A stretch of 46,546 bases of DNA from Methylococcaceae bacterium (lineage in GTDB: Bacteria; Pseudomonadota; Gammaproteobacteria; Methylococcales; Methylomonadaceae), in assembly GCA_947505105.1 (NCBI GenBank), contig CANNKG010000017.1:1-46546 (forward strand), given 5' to 3'. Each line of letters begins with the position of its first letter. The stretch's first letter is position 1. The position numbers were made by a program, and so were the translations under genes. The notes beneath the pieces were generated by a model. It had not been told where the DNA came from. It did no database searches and saw only the letters and a program-made list of their open reading frames with translations. Positions 37,547 to 46,439 of the stretch are shown piece after piece.

Positions 37547-40464
37547 TAAACACCTCCGGCACGGGTTTCGCGGGCTAAAAATTCGGCAATGCCGATAAAA
37601 TGAGTCATGAAATCAATTTCATGCTGGCGATGTTCTACTTTATCATGCTGTTTTAAGCGCATGGCCAAGGAAACTAAAGACTGCGCGAGATCTTGATAAC
37701 TTTGTTGGCCTTGGTTTTGCCGTTTGAGTTGATACACAAGCGATTGTTGTAACATGGCTGAATATAAAGCCGAATTTTCAGAAAAAGCGCTTTCCGGCGG
37801 CAATTGCCGTAGCCAATCTTGGGCCAGATATGCAGACCGGCGCGATAAATTCGGATCAGACAAGGCATCCCGCAATCGCATGAGTTGACCCATAGGGCTA
37901 TCTAACAAGCTTTCCGGCTCTTCAGCATTGTTGAACCAAGGACTGGTTAGACTGACCGTGCCGCCGGAGCGCTTTAGAATGTCTATCGCAAACGCATTGC
38001 GCCCGCCTTTATGTTTTGCCCGTTGTTCAGCCTTGCGTAAAGTTTTTAATACTTGTCCAAGCGGCGCGGTATGGTGTGCAACGACCGCTCCACACGAAGC
38101 TGTCGCTTTATGACCCATGACGCGGTAAAGCTTTTCGCTATACCAAACATACCCATTATTGAGTTTCATCACCGCTTGATCTTGTTTAAGCAACTGCTTC
38201 CAAACGGTTAAAGGCTCACCATTAACCGGAAATATCCCGCTATAAACCAGACGTAACATCAACATCATCGGCAGCAAGTCATCTACCGCCACCATCGCCA
38301 TAACGTCATCACCGCCCGCATAAAGCAGTTTGCCTTTGTATAGCTCCTCTACTACTATCCGTGCCAAATCCAAAGAAAAACCGTTAAGCGCATCGGAAAT
38401 GGCCATGTGTCGGGCCGGAGATGGATAGCGTTTACTTTCCAGGTAAGGACTCAAATAGCTCTTATAACGCTGATCGATACCTGCTTGAATTTTGGTGTGC
38501 CAGCTTGCCTGATATGCCAAACGGTATTGATCTTCGCTCCCGGAAAGCCAAGCACCCATATTGTCGCCATCCATCAAGATAAGCGCATAGTAGGATTCTT
38601 GAAAAAAACTGCTCAAACATTTTTTAATCTTAGGATCTAAGCTTTCATTCTCCTTATTAGCCTCCCAAAAACTAGGCAGCTTTTTTGCTATGACTCGTGC
38701 TTGCTGATTGCTACCCGCGAGATTGAGTAGTTTCTGGGGCACAGCCGACTGTTCAGGCCAGCTTTCGAGTTGCGCCAGCAAAGGTATCGGCAATAATTCA
38801 CGTTGTGGATTATTCATCCATTTTACAAAACCGGTCGAAAAGGCTAGGTCATGTGTCGATACGACATAGCGATTCAAGCTTTGTAAGCCATCAACCGAAT
38901 TTTTTATCTCACTTATAAATTGGGAAGGCCAAAGCCGTTTAAGCATATCCAACGCACTTAAATGCTCACCTTTTTTTACCCAAGAAGGTTTTTCATCGGC
39001 AATTTTCTGCCACAACGTACCCTTGCGCTTGCCGGGGGATAATTTGAGTTGTTCTTGCTCGGTGGTCAGCCATTCGTACTCACCGCTCGACGTGTTGCGG
39101 TAACCATGTTGCGGCTTTTGCTGAAATGGCCTAATAGTTTTGGCAGCCGAAGCGACTCTGTCCAACAGATCATAAATCGCGGGATATAAGACGCCGGGAT
39201 TCGGTTTATAAAACTTCCAACCTTGTTCGAGTTCTATCGGTTGATTGAGAATTTCCCAAGCGGGATTACCCAAGAATCCTGGTAAACTGTCGCCTTCCGG
39301 GTAAAACGGCTGCATGGTTTTTACCAGCGAATCAATACTCAAGGCTTTATCGCTGTCTTGCGTATATAACCACGGTACCGCCGCCCAATAAACTTCCGGG
39401 AATCCTGCTAATTGTTCTTTGAGCTGCTGATGGCAATATAAATCCGGCTGTTTGAGTTTGGCAATTTCCAAACATTGCTCCAGCATCGCTGTGGCCTCTG
39501 TTAATACCCACTCCCGAACCTTTTTAGTGACTTCTTCAGAGAGTTCCTTGGCTAATGAAGCGGGCACCAAAGCCAAGAATTTATTCGGCAAAGCTGCTGC
39601 AAATAAAGGATTAGCATCAGTTTTGGCTTTGCGCCATTCACATCCTTCAAATCGGCTGGCTGGTAATCCCATGTCGTTTTGCAGCCATAAATCCACCAGC
39701 GGTACGCCGCGCAGTTGTGGGAAAATAATGGAATCAGGTCCTAAGCGTTCGCAGATGATCTTCATGCCCTCCCAGGCAATGCGCGACAATATATGTGAGC
39801 CTGCCCACAGATCTGATGTTGAACGACCAGCGGCAATGAACGATTGCACTGGCCCGAAGCTGACAGTCAATAACGCGGGTTGCTCGTTGGGATCAGCGGC
39901 AAATGCACCGCAAAACGCCGAAGTTAAATCCAGATGCGCCCAAATGGTATGATCAGGCACTCGGGTATCAGCAGGCAGCAAACGCCATAATAAGCCTAAG
40001 CCTTGCGGATTAAGCTCAGGACCGAATCGCCAAAAACTGAGTAAAGTTTTTTGCCAGTCAATAGAGCCGTGTGCGTCGCGTTCAATTAATTCTTGGAAAC
40101 AAGCACTACTGAAAGCTTTGATCTGTTCAGGCGTTATGTCGATTTTTGATAATGAAGCCGCCTCTCCGGTCAAGGGATGTTTGATTTCCGGTTGTTCATT
40201 GAAACGCACCTGTGCCCAACTGGCATAGCGGTTATTGACATCTTGCGGAAATTGGGGACGGTCGGCGGCAGAAGCCCAATGATCGGCAGTTTTCACCCAT
40301 TTTGCCATTTGCGTATCCAAACCATTGGGGAAAAAAGTCCTCAATAATTCACGCGTCGTACCACCTTCATGACCAGCTGGATCCCGCAATAACACCAACG
40401 CTTTTTCGGCGGGATCGTGAACACGGGCGGCAAGCTTGGCTTGCCAGAGTTTGTTGTCAGCCAT
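37546..40464 (-). CDS. cmr2: Cmr2/Cas10, cyclic oligoadenylate synthase
   Basis: The 972-residue signature subunit. An N-terminal HD-type nuclease begins ARVHDPAEKAL with His16-Asp17 intact; the palm polymerase has its catalytic AGGDDV motif at about 717-720, and the preceding block YYALILMDGDNMGAWLSG (near 625) is the first palm motif. A functional palm makes cyclic oligoadenylates when the complex binds target RNA, so it should switch on the five CARF proteins encoded nearby. Length is in the normal range, and no frame disruption is visible. It lies between cmr1 and cmr3. Confidence 0.96.
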   Translation of the reverse strand: MADNKLWQAKLAARVHDPAEKALVLLRDPAGHEGGTTRELLRTFFPNGLDTQMAKWVKTADHWASAADRPQFPQDVNNRYASWAQVRFNEQPEIKHPLTGEAASLSKIDITPEQIKAFSSACFQELIERDAHGSIDWQKTLLSFWRFGPELNPQGLGLLWRLLPADTRVPDHTIWAHLDLTSAFCGAFAADPNEQPALLTVSFGPVQSFIAAGRSTSDLWAGSHILSRIAWEGMKIICERLGPDSIIFPQLRGVPLVDLWLQNDMGLPASRFEGCEWRKAKTDANPLFAAALPNKFLALVPASLAKELSEEVTKKVREWVLTEATAMLEQCLEIAKLKQPDLYCHQQLKEQLAGFPEVYWAAVPWLYTQDSDKALSIDSLVKTMQPFYPEGDSLPGFLGNPAWEILNQPIELEQGWKFYKPNPGVLYPAIYDLLDRVASAAKTIRPFQQKPQHGYRNTSSGEYEWLTTEQEQLKLSPGKRKGTLWQKIADEKPSWVKKGEHLSALDMLKRLWPSQFISEIKNSVDGLQSLNRYVVSTHDLAFSTGFVKWMNNPQRELLPIPLLAQLESWPEQSAVPQKLLNLAGSNQQARVIAKKLPSFWEANKENESLDPKIKKCLSSFFQESYYALILMDGDNMGAWLSGSEDQYRLAYQASWHTKIQAGIDQRYKSYLSPYLESKRYPSPARHMAISDALNGFSLDLARIVVEELYKGKLLYAGGDDVMAMVAVDDLLPMMLMLRLVYSGIFPVNGEPLTVWKQLLKQDQAVMKLNNGYVWYSEKLYRVMGHKATASCGAVVAHHTAPLGQVLKTLRKAEQRAKHKGGRNAFAIDILKRSGGTVSLTSPWFNNAEEPESLLDSPMGQLMRLRDALSDPNLSRRSAYLAQDWLRQLPPESAFSENSALYSAMLQQSLVYQLKRQNQGQQSYQDLAQSLVSLAMRLKQHDKVEHRQHEIDFMTHFIGIAEFLARETRAGGV

Positions 40465-40467
40465 GGG

Positions 40468-41541
40468 TTAACCTTTAATCCTTTCGAGTTGTTGATCAAG
40501 TGTTTTGTGTACTGTTTGCCAAATGGCTATTTGATCCTGAATAGTGGGTGGAGTCGATAAAAATTGCATCATTTCGCGAGGAATCGTAGAGGGTAAATGC
40601 ATAACTATTCCTCGAAATGAAGCGTCAGAATGAATCACTTTAAAGCGAACCTGATTGGCTAATCTGCCATTATTTCGCCATCCATTGACTTTTACTTCGT
40701 GATTGGTAACTGGGTAAGCTAATAGATGTCGCTTTTCAAATTGCCCTGGCTTACCATTTGAGAAAGGTAAAGTAGTACGAAATTTTATTTTGATTTCTGT
40801 CAAATCTTTAATCACGTCCGCCCATTTATTGCGTTCCGGTGTTTGCCAAATTAATAACCCTGTTGAATCCATACCAATTGCATGCGACCAATCTAACTGC
40901 AAACAGTTCTCCAGCGAACATGCAAAACTTTTTACTACAGCGATTTTTTGAAAATCTTCAATACCATTTCCTTGTAAATCAACTGATCCCCAGCCATTTC
41001 TGGAACGACCACCGAGCGTTCCAAACCAATGAATAAATTGCATGGTCTGACTTAAAGTTTTTTGTAATTCCTCCGGATACATCAAGGTCAAAATATTTTG
41101 CTCTTGCGCATTAATAGCCGGTGGATGACTCAACCCATCTCTAAAATGCAGCGGACCGTAAGCAAGATAAGTTTCTGGCAACATAGCTCGCAGTTTTCCA
41201 GTATTTCGATCCTTCACTTCTGGATGAGTAATTTTGTTACTTGATGGCGAATCTATCCAACGCAACAAACTACCAGGCTCTTGTTTGTTAAGTTTTATTC
41301 TCACTTGGCTCCGCATCCCCCAAGCCTGACCTTTATTATCATCCAACCAAGCATGGCCAAACATTCGACCCTCAGCTTCACGAATGCGCTGCCAGTCATA
41401 CGCATAGTCCTTGGCGACTACAATTCGCCACCAGTGCTGAATCAGGGCCTTAAAGGGCGGCGTTCTCCAAACAGATTTTTGTTCGGCATCACCCATAAAC
41501 GCTGGAACATTGAAACTTACGTTGTATTCCTTTTTAATCAT
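40468..41541 (-). CDS. cmr1: Cmr1, type III-B RAMP protein
   Basis: Cmr1 sits at the 3' end of the crRNA in the Cmr complex and helps with target RNA capture. The 357-residue product has the typical start (EYNVSFNVPAFMGDAEQ) with the RTPPFKALIQHWWR block near 27-40 and an FGTLGGRSRNGWGSVDL Gly-rich loop near 195. I choose ATG 41541 because GAGG lies six bases before it; a GTG at 41553, overlapping the previous stop, would add four residues. It is immediately followed by cmr2. Confidence 0.92.
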   Translation of the reverse strand: MIKKEYNVSFNVPAFMGDAEQKSVWRTPPFKALIQHWWRIVVAKDYAYDWQRIREAEGRMFGHAWLDDNKGQAWGMRSQVRIKLNKQEPGSLLRWIDSPSSNKITHPEVKDRNTGKLRAMLPETYLAYGPLHFRDGLSHPPAINAQEQNILTLMYPEELQKTLSQTMQFIHWFGTLGGRSRNGWGSVDLQGNGIEDFQKIAVVKSFACSLENCLQLDWSHAIGMDSTGLLIWQTPERNKWADVIKDLTEIKIKFRTTLPFSNGKPGQFEKRHLLAYPVTNHEVKVNGWRNNGRLANQVRFKVIHSDASFRGIVMHLPSTIPREMMQFLSTPPTIQDQIAIWQTVHKTLDQQLERIKG

Positions 41542-41552
41542 TTGATACCTCA

Positions 41553-42656
41553 CTAGGTAAAATCAATTTGGCTTGCATCTAACTTTATTCTATAACGCGT
41601 CACCGGCCTCTTCCCCACCGCCTGAATCAAATACGGTTCTGCCGCACTGTCTAAAACTGCTTTTAATTTCTGCTGCACCCGCGATTTACGTTGTTCGAAA
41701 AAATCTTTGGACATCCCCTGACGAAGCGCATGACGCGTTCGTTCGATAGCAGCCATTGCGCCGAGTAGTCGAACATAAACCTCCAAATATTCGGTAGCAT
41801 AAGTCGTTTCCGGAGCACCATCCGCAGGGCATTTGATATCATCTAGCTTATTTTTCTGCCGTTCCAGCAACCAAAGATAAAATGCAAAATCAACCGGCGG
41901 CAACTTGATGACCTGTTGATGAATCACTAGATGACCAAGCGTTAAATTAATTTCCATATAGGGCGCTCCAAAGGCTTGTTGCGCCTTACTGATTACTGCC
42001 GAAAAGCTACTTTGACCATTTAAAAATGCTCGATCTAAGCCATGACGCAATCGAACAAACGGAATATCCGCTAACACAACCTTGGCATCCTGAGTATCCA
42101 GAGGCTTTCGTGAAACATCATGCGTATAAATAATCGACGAATAGGGAGTCGGATAATAAAATTGCGGATGCGATTCGTATTCTTCCGAAACCAGCACATG
42201 GCTCAAACGATCTTGATAACGACCATAAAGCGATAACGCATAACCCGCATAAAACCCCATCGTCTTACGCCCACCCGTGATCGACACATGTAAACTTGTT
42301 TCGGACTGCGCAGTAAATTGTCGGATATATTCGGTAATCGTATCCGCTAACACTTGATTATCAGCCCGAGTGCGAATGTCGTTTAAAGGTTGCTTATTTT
42401 CATCATTGACGACATGGATATGTTCTTCAGTAAATTCGATTTTAGGCAGGTGATAATCATTGAGCAATCGATTAAACCAATGATCTTTCAACAAAGTTAA
42501 ACGGGCACGCTCGGCACCTTCAGTGGTACTCAACAAATGAACTTCGGTAGGCAATAGCTCTTGCTGTTGATAAATTGCGTATAGACATTCGGTCACCACC
42601 TGCGGAGAAAGCCCTGTAACCACAAACAAGATTCTTTGTTTAAAATGTCCATTCAT
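41553..42656 (-). CDS. CARF protein, NE0113 (Csm6-like/ring-nuclease) family
   Basis: The 367-residue product opens RILFVVTGLSPQVVTECL with the SITGGRKTMGFYAGYALSLY signature (TGGRKTM near 127-133) and FYYPTP; this is the family annotated TIGR02584/NE0113 in type III loci. The CARF domain would bind cyclic oligoadenylate. The C-terminal half is helical, includes a possible winged-helix (the YRIKLDASQ end), and shows no R-x4-6-H HEPN motif. It may therefore degrade the signal or regulate the operon rather than cut RNA. ATG 42656 is chosen; a TTG four codons upstream is less likely. It is the first gene of the transcript that continues into cmr1-6. Confidence 0.85.
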   Translation of the reverse strand: MNGHFKQRILFVVTGLSPQVVTECLYAIYQQQELLPTEVHLLSTTEGAERARLTLLKDHWFNRLLNDYHLPKIEFTEEHIHVVNDENKQPLNDIRTRADNQVLADTITEYIRQFTAQSETSLHVSITGGRKTMGFYAGYALSLYGRYQDRLSHVLVSEEYESHPQFYYPTPYSSIIYTHDVSRKPLDTQDAKVVLADIPFVRLRHGLDRAFLNGQSSFSAVISKAQQAFGAPYMEINLTLGHLVIHQQVIKLPPVDFAFYLWLLERQKNKLDDIKCPADGAPETTYATEYLEVYVRLLGAMAAIERTRHALRQGMSKDFFEQRKSRVQQKLKAVLDSAAEPYLIQAVGKRPVTRYRIKLDASQIDFT

Positions 42657-42966
42657 AAAGTCCAACAAGCCTCTTATGAGGCTAAATATCGCGCGATTAA
42701 AGTGAATTCAAATTTCTGAAAAATCTTAGAAACTTACATGAAATAACCGGCCTCCCCCCCCTTTTTTTCCTCTAAGAGAGGACTGTGATGTAAGGGGATT
42801 TAAGTTGCTCAACATATTTCCTGTATATAGCTTTAGTGACTGCGAATACAAAACTCACATAATTAATTCTGAAAACTTCAACGCTCTTTAAACTCGCTAT
42901 CAATTAAATCACACCCTAAGACGTTTCGCCGATTTCGCAAGCTTGTGAGACTATTCCATTTGAAGT
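42657..42966. other. Intergenic promoter region of the csx-cmr transcript
   Basis: 310 bases with no supported gene. It contains a C8-T7 tract at 42754-42768 beside a short CCTCT/AGAGG hairpin, and AT-rich stretches near the NE0113-family gene. It probably holds the promoter of the cmr operon, separate from cas6. No clear terminator (hairpin plus T-run in the transcript direction) is visible. Confidence 0.4.
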
Positions 42967-44250
42967 TTAGCAGATTAATGCAATTTCATAGTCGGATGGT
43001 AACTGTGGAGGCATACCTTTTATGTTTACACTCTGTAATTCTATTAGCAGCATGGGAATGAACTGTTGTTCAAACCAGTTCAGAAGTTTTAACCAAGCAG
43101 TTTCATGAACCGGCTCGAATCCATGGGCCAAAATTGACTGATTTCGAATCAGCAGATAATCGAGTAAATGCTTTTGTTCCCGTTCTATAAACTGAGCTGC
43201 AGCTTGGTTCGTTTTTAACTTAATCAGTTGCCACGCATCATATAAGCCGACTTGGTACACACCATTGCGATTTTTATGCAAGATCATTCCTGGCGGGATG
43301 GCCTCTCCAGGGATGTTTGACGTTTCGATACCACACTGACTTTTTAATAACCATTGAGCTGACCATTCAATTAGACGGTAAATTCGCGCAATTGCATCGT
43401 CATAACGCCCCTGGGCAGCGCGACGCTTTGCATTTAAATAAAGATCGAGTAATTTTGCAGCATCCCGCTTCAGCGGATTTTGATCATTTAAACGCGACGC
43501 GATTGAGATTAAGGGTTTAAGTGTCGTCGGTAATTTTGATGCATATTCCTGTAACAATTCCAAAGCGGTTGCATGATTAAAGTTATCCCATTCTGCAAAC
43601 GCACGGCTTAAATCTCTAAACCGTCCATATTCGGCACGCAAAAGTGGATTGTACGGCGGGGTTATTAACGCAAGTCCGGCAACCGCTTCACCGTAGGCAT
43701 AACGGTTCCAGGCTTGCCGATAAGGCGCCAATTGCCGTTCAAAGCGAATTTTTTCGATATTTGCCGGAGCAGCATATTGCGAGCCATCACGGACTTTTAT
43801 TAAATCACTTCGACTTCCAGTCACCAACTGCAATTCAATTTCCGAATGTTCCAATACTGCCATTACTAAACCAGCACTCATCGACTTGGTTCCACCGGTA
43901 TAATCGGCGATCAATTTTGGCGCCTCGAAACGCTTGATCACTTCATCAATCGCGCGCTGACTGACGCTGTAGATATGATCCAAATCATCCGATAACGTCA
44001 GATACACAGTAAATTGTTGTGAATTCAATCCAGTTTGAGTAGGGATATTGGGCAAACTGGGATTGTCATCCTGAGCGTGGGCCTTGATGCAATTACCCAC
44101 ACCATCAATTTGAACATTCGAGCCGACTTTTCCCGTGGCCGGATCACGATCGGTACAGATAAATACCACATGATCCGGGTGCTGTTCTTTGATGGCGCTG
44201 ATAATCGGCTGGTGACTGCCACCAACCGTACAGATAAGTATTCTAGTCAT
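42967..44250 (-). CDS. CARF-HEPN ribonuclease (Csm6/Csx1-like, TIGR02710 family)
   Basis: An N-terminal CARF domain starts RILICTVGGSHQPI and includes the nucleotide-binding ADYTGGTKSMSAG (about 116-127). A long helical region leads to a HEPN ribonuclease site, IRNQSILAHGF, with Arg369 and His376 as the catalytic pair. Such proteins cut RNA non-specifically when cyclic oligoadenylate binds. I start at ATG 44250, which gives the conserved CARF opening; ATG 44283 would add 11 residues. It lies downstream of cas6, in the same direction, with a 78-bp gap. Confidence 0.85.
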   Translation of the reverse strand: MTRILICTVGGSHQPIISAIKEQHPDHVVFICTDRDPATGKVGSNVQIDGVGNCIKAHAQDDNPSLPNIPTQTGLNSQQFTVYLTLSDDLDHIYSVSQRAIDEVIKRFEAPKLIADYTGGTKSMSAGLVMAVLEHSEIELQLVTGSRSDLIKVRDGSQYAAPANIEKIRFERQLAPYRQAWNRYAYGEAVAGLALITPPYNPLLRAEYGRFRDLSRAFAEWDNFNHATALELLQEYASKLPTTLKPLISIASRLNDQNPLKRDAAKLLDLYLNAKRRAAQGRYDDAIARIYRLIEWSAQWLLKSQCGIETSNIPGEAIPPGMILHKNRNGVYQVGLYDAWQLIKLKTNQAAAQFIEREQKHLLDYLLIRNQSILAHGFEPVHETAWLKLLNWFEQQFIPMLLIELQSVNIKGMPPQLPSDYEIALIC

Positions 44251-44328
44251 AGTATTATAGGAGTTGATTTCACGTTCGATCATCTTAGGATAGGATTATC
44301 CAATGCCTATCGTTCGATTTGTTTGTTT

Positions 44329-45279
44329 TTATAGTGCAACTATTTTATAGGCGCCCATACCCATACTGGTCCCTTTTCCAACATGTGTCCATTGACCCAA
44401 CCACAAATATGGCCAAAAACATTCAAGATCAGACATCTCCAAATAAACGCTCCCCATAACGCCACCCATGATCATTTCAGTTTGCTGGCGAGATGAATAG
44501 CGCGTCCAGTCATACCATCGGAGCTTACTATTGTTGAATTGAACTGTTTTTGCCCGCAGCGTGAGCTCTCTGAAATCAATGTCCAAAGGGGTGTCAGTAT
44601 GAAAATAACTCAACATCGAAATCCGACGGAGCAGATTTCCAAAAAAAACCTCAAAACTAAACGCGACTTGCGAAGTATTTTTACCATCTTGCTTAATCCG
44701 CATCGGACTTTGAATCACAATTTCAATCCGATCGGGCATTTCCGGGAATTCTTCACTCCGCGGCAAAGCCAGTAGCTGTAGATTATTGTCTTCATAGACT
44801 ACTTTAAAAGAATGATCGGATAATTGCTGCTCTACCGTAGTAAGATTAAACAATTGTCGATGCCCACCAATACCTTCACTGCCCGCTTTTTGCAGAGCAT
44901 AGACTATATAGGGGAAAAATCGCAAACCATGCGCAAAAACAATCAGATTGAATTGGTACACTCCTAACTCACTCCTACCCCCTTCATCAAATTCAAAAAC
45001 GAAAGGATGCGGCGTTGCATTATATTTTCGCATTTTTTCAGCATTCGCCGGTGGAGGCGTTTCGAATAAGTAAGAATAAGCACATGAGGTTTTGAGCAGA
45101 CATTCAGTACAGGGAATATTTCTAACAACACAAACAGATTTTTTAAGCGCTGCCCCAAAGGCACCACGCCAAGCGGAACCTGGATAGTCAGGTAAGCGTA
45201 AAGGCTCTTGATAACTATAGGTCACTCTAAATTTGCTGAGCGGTAATAATGGGGCATTGCGTTGTCGATTATTCTGCAT
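44329..45279 (-). CDS. cas6: Cas6, pre-crRNA processing endonuclease
   Basis: The 316-residue RAMP protein matches the Cas6 family: LPDYPGSAWRGAFGAALKK near 28-46, a Cys-rich block (RNIPCTECLLKTSC) following it, and a C-terminal Gly-rich loop WTHVGKGTSMGMGAYKI typical for RAMPs. It cuts each repeat to release crRNAs with the 8-nt handle. The ATG has a near-ideal AGGAGG eight bases upstream. As the first gene of the right-hand locus it serves the array 15 kb away. No frame damage seen. Confidence 0.92.
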   Translation of the reverse strand: MQNNRQRNAPLLPLSKFRVTYSYQEPLRLPDYPGSAWRGAFGAALKKSVCVVRNIPCTECLLKTSCAYSYLFETPPPANAEKMRKYNATPHPFVFEFDEGGRSELGVYQFNLIVFAHGLRFFPYIVYALQKAGSEGIGGHRQLFNLTTVEQQLSDHSFKVVYEDNNLQLLALPRSEEFPEMPDRIEIVIQSPMRIKQDGKNTSQVAFSFEVFFGNLLRRISMLSYFHTDTPLDIDFRELTLRAKTVQFNNSKLRWYDWTRYSSRQQTEMIMGGVMGSVYLEMSDLECFWPYLWLGQWTHVGKGTSMGMGAYKIVAL

Positions 45280-45351
45280 AGAATAAGCCTCCTAAAAACC
45301 TACAGTATAGAAAATTTTTACTAAATCACAGTTTTTGGCAAGCTTGCTAAG

Positions 45352-45596
45352 CTATACAATTGTGATAAGTGTTCTTCGCGGGATTGGCAAAAAACGCAAG
45401 GTCAAAGCTTGTTCCCATTCCATTAAACAATGCTTAAGCTCGGTTTCTAACCATTGCAGATTAGAACAAGTATGATGAACCAATCCTCAAAAGCTTGATT
45501 CACTGCTTTGGTGTGCATGGTCCGGGTTAACTTTTCGTGGCGTCAATAAGGTGTATCTACAAAACTACCTGGCAATACATGAATCGGCTCATAACT
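45352..45596 (-). pseudogene. Frameshifted remnant of an unidentified protein
   Basis: On the minus strand one frame reads YEPIHVLPGSFVDTPY to a stop at 45543-45545, continues open (RHEKLTRTMHTKAVNQAFED), and then the following frame reads HTCSNLQWLETELKHCLMEW to a TAG at 45352. Read together they look like one continuous protein broken by an internal stop and a frame change. I do not recognise it. It lies between the cas6 promoter and the RadC-like gene. Confidence 0.4.
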
Positions 45597-45697
45597 TTAA
45601 AATCATGCATATAGAGTTCTTGAGAATTTTATGTGGCGTCACACAATTCGCTTCATGAGCCAAATTATTTTTTAACTTACCGAATGAAGCTTAATTT

Positions 45698-45823
45698 TTA
45701 GGCGCAATTCGGAGAAGGAGTAATCGACAAGAAATAGACCGGATAATTACAATTTCCTCTTGCTTCGATACGATAACCGCAGCGCTTAAACCAAGATCGA
45801 GCGTCATGTTCTGACAAGTACAT
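45698..45823 (-). CDS. Possible small protein, 41 aa
   Basis: The end of a longer open frame overlapping the RadC-like gene's 3' end. The part from ATG 45823 (YLSEHDARSWFKRCGYRIEA) has good coding character, but the ATG lacks a ribosome site, so it may be a truncated tail of a larger protein. No family recognised. Confidence 0.28.
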   Translation of the reverse strand: MYLSEHDARSWFKRCGYRIEARGNCNYPVYFLSITPSPNCA

Positions 45824-45905
45824 AAAATTCAGTTCACTAATAATAAAACTCAACCTACCCCCCAAGCAAGCAAATTGAGTCTTTAATTTTTGACTGTGGA
45901 ATAGT

Positions 45906-46400
45906 CTACATCCACCCCATTTCAGCAAATGAAACCACTGAATCACCACCGACAATGAAGTGATCCAGAACTCGGACATCAATCAAGGCTAACCCCTCAA
46001 TTAATTTCCGGGTAATTTCTCGATCAGCGTTACTGGGTTCTGAAATACCGGACGGATGGTTATGGGCAAATATCATCGCTTTGGCATTCAATTGCAGGGT
46101 GCGTTTTAAGACTTCCCGCGGATAAACACTTGCTGAATCAATGGTACCGACAAACAAGGTTTCAAAAGCCAACACGCGATGTTGATTGTCGAGAAACAAG
46201 CTACAAAACACTTCATGCTCTAATGTTGCCAGTTGCAGCATCAGGTATTCTTTCGACGCTGCCGGAGAGGTTAATGCCCTGCCCCGATTAAAGCGTCGTT
46301 GGATTAAACATTTAGCCATCGCCAGAATTTCATCCTGACTGACAGGCCGGGTTAAGGTGTATCGTCCGCTTTGCTCAGCGGTAGTAAATGGCGCGATCAT
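45906..46400 (-). CDS. RadC-family JAB-domain protein, short mobile-element type
   Basis: The 164-residue product has the JAMM metalloprotease-like signature AHNHPSGISEPSNADREIT (His, His and Asp ligands) and ends FIVGGDSVVSFAEMGWM. The N-terminal helix-hairpin-helix of full RadC (about 224 aa) is missing, as in the YeeS-type RadC homologues carried by integrative elements and prophages. The biochemical role is not established. It hints that the right edge of the window lies within an integrated element. Confidence 0.88.
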   Translation of the reverse strand: MIAPFTTAEQSGRYTLTRPVSQDEILAMAKCLIQRRFNRGRALTSPAASKEYLMLQLATLEHEVFCSLFLDNQHRVLAFETLFVGTIDSASVYPREVLKRTLQLNAKAMIFAHNHPSGISEPSNADREITRKLIEGLALIDVRVLDHFIVGGDSVVSFAEMGWM

Positions 46401-46439
46401 AATTTTTGAACCTATGCTTGAATTTGGTCGGCTGATGAA

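Noticed and set aside
42754-42781. C8-T7 tract with CCTCT/AGAGG hairpin as a terminator for the CARF-HEPN gene
   Set aside because: The T-run lies on the wrong side and strand for transcription in that direction.
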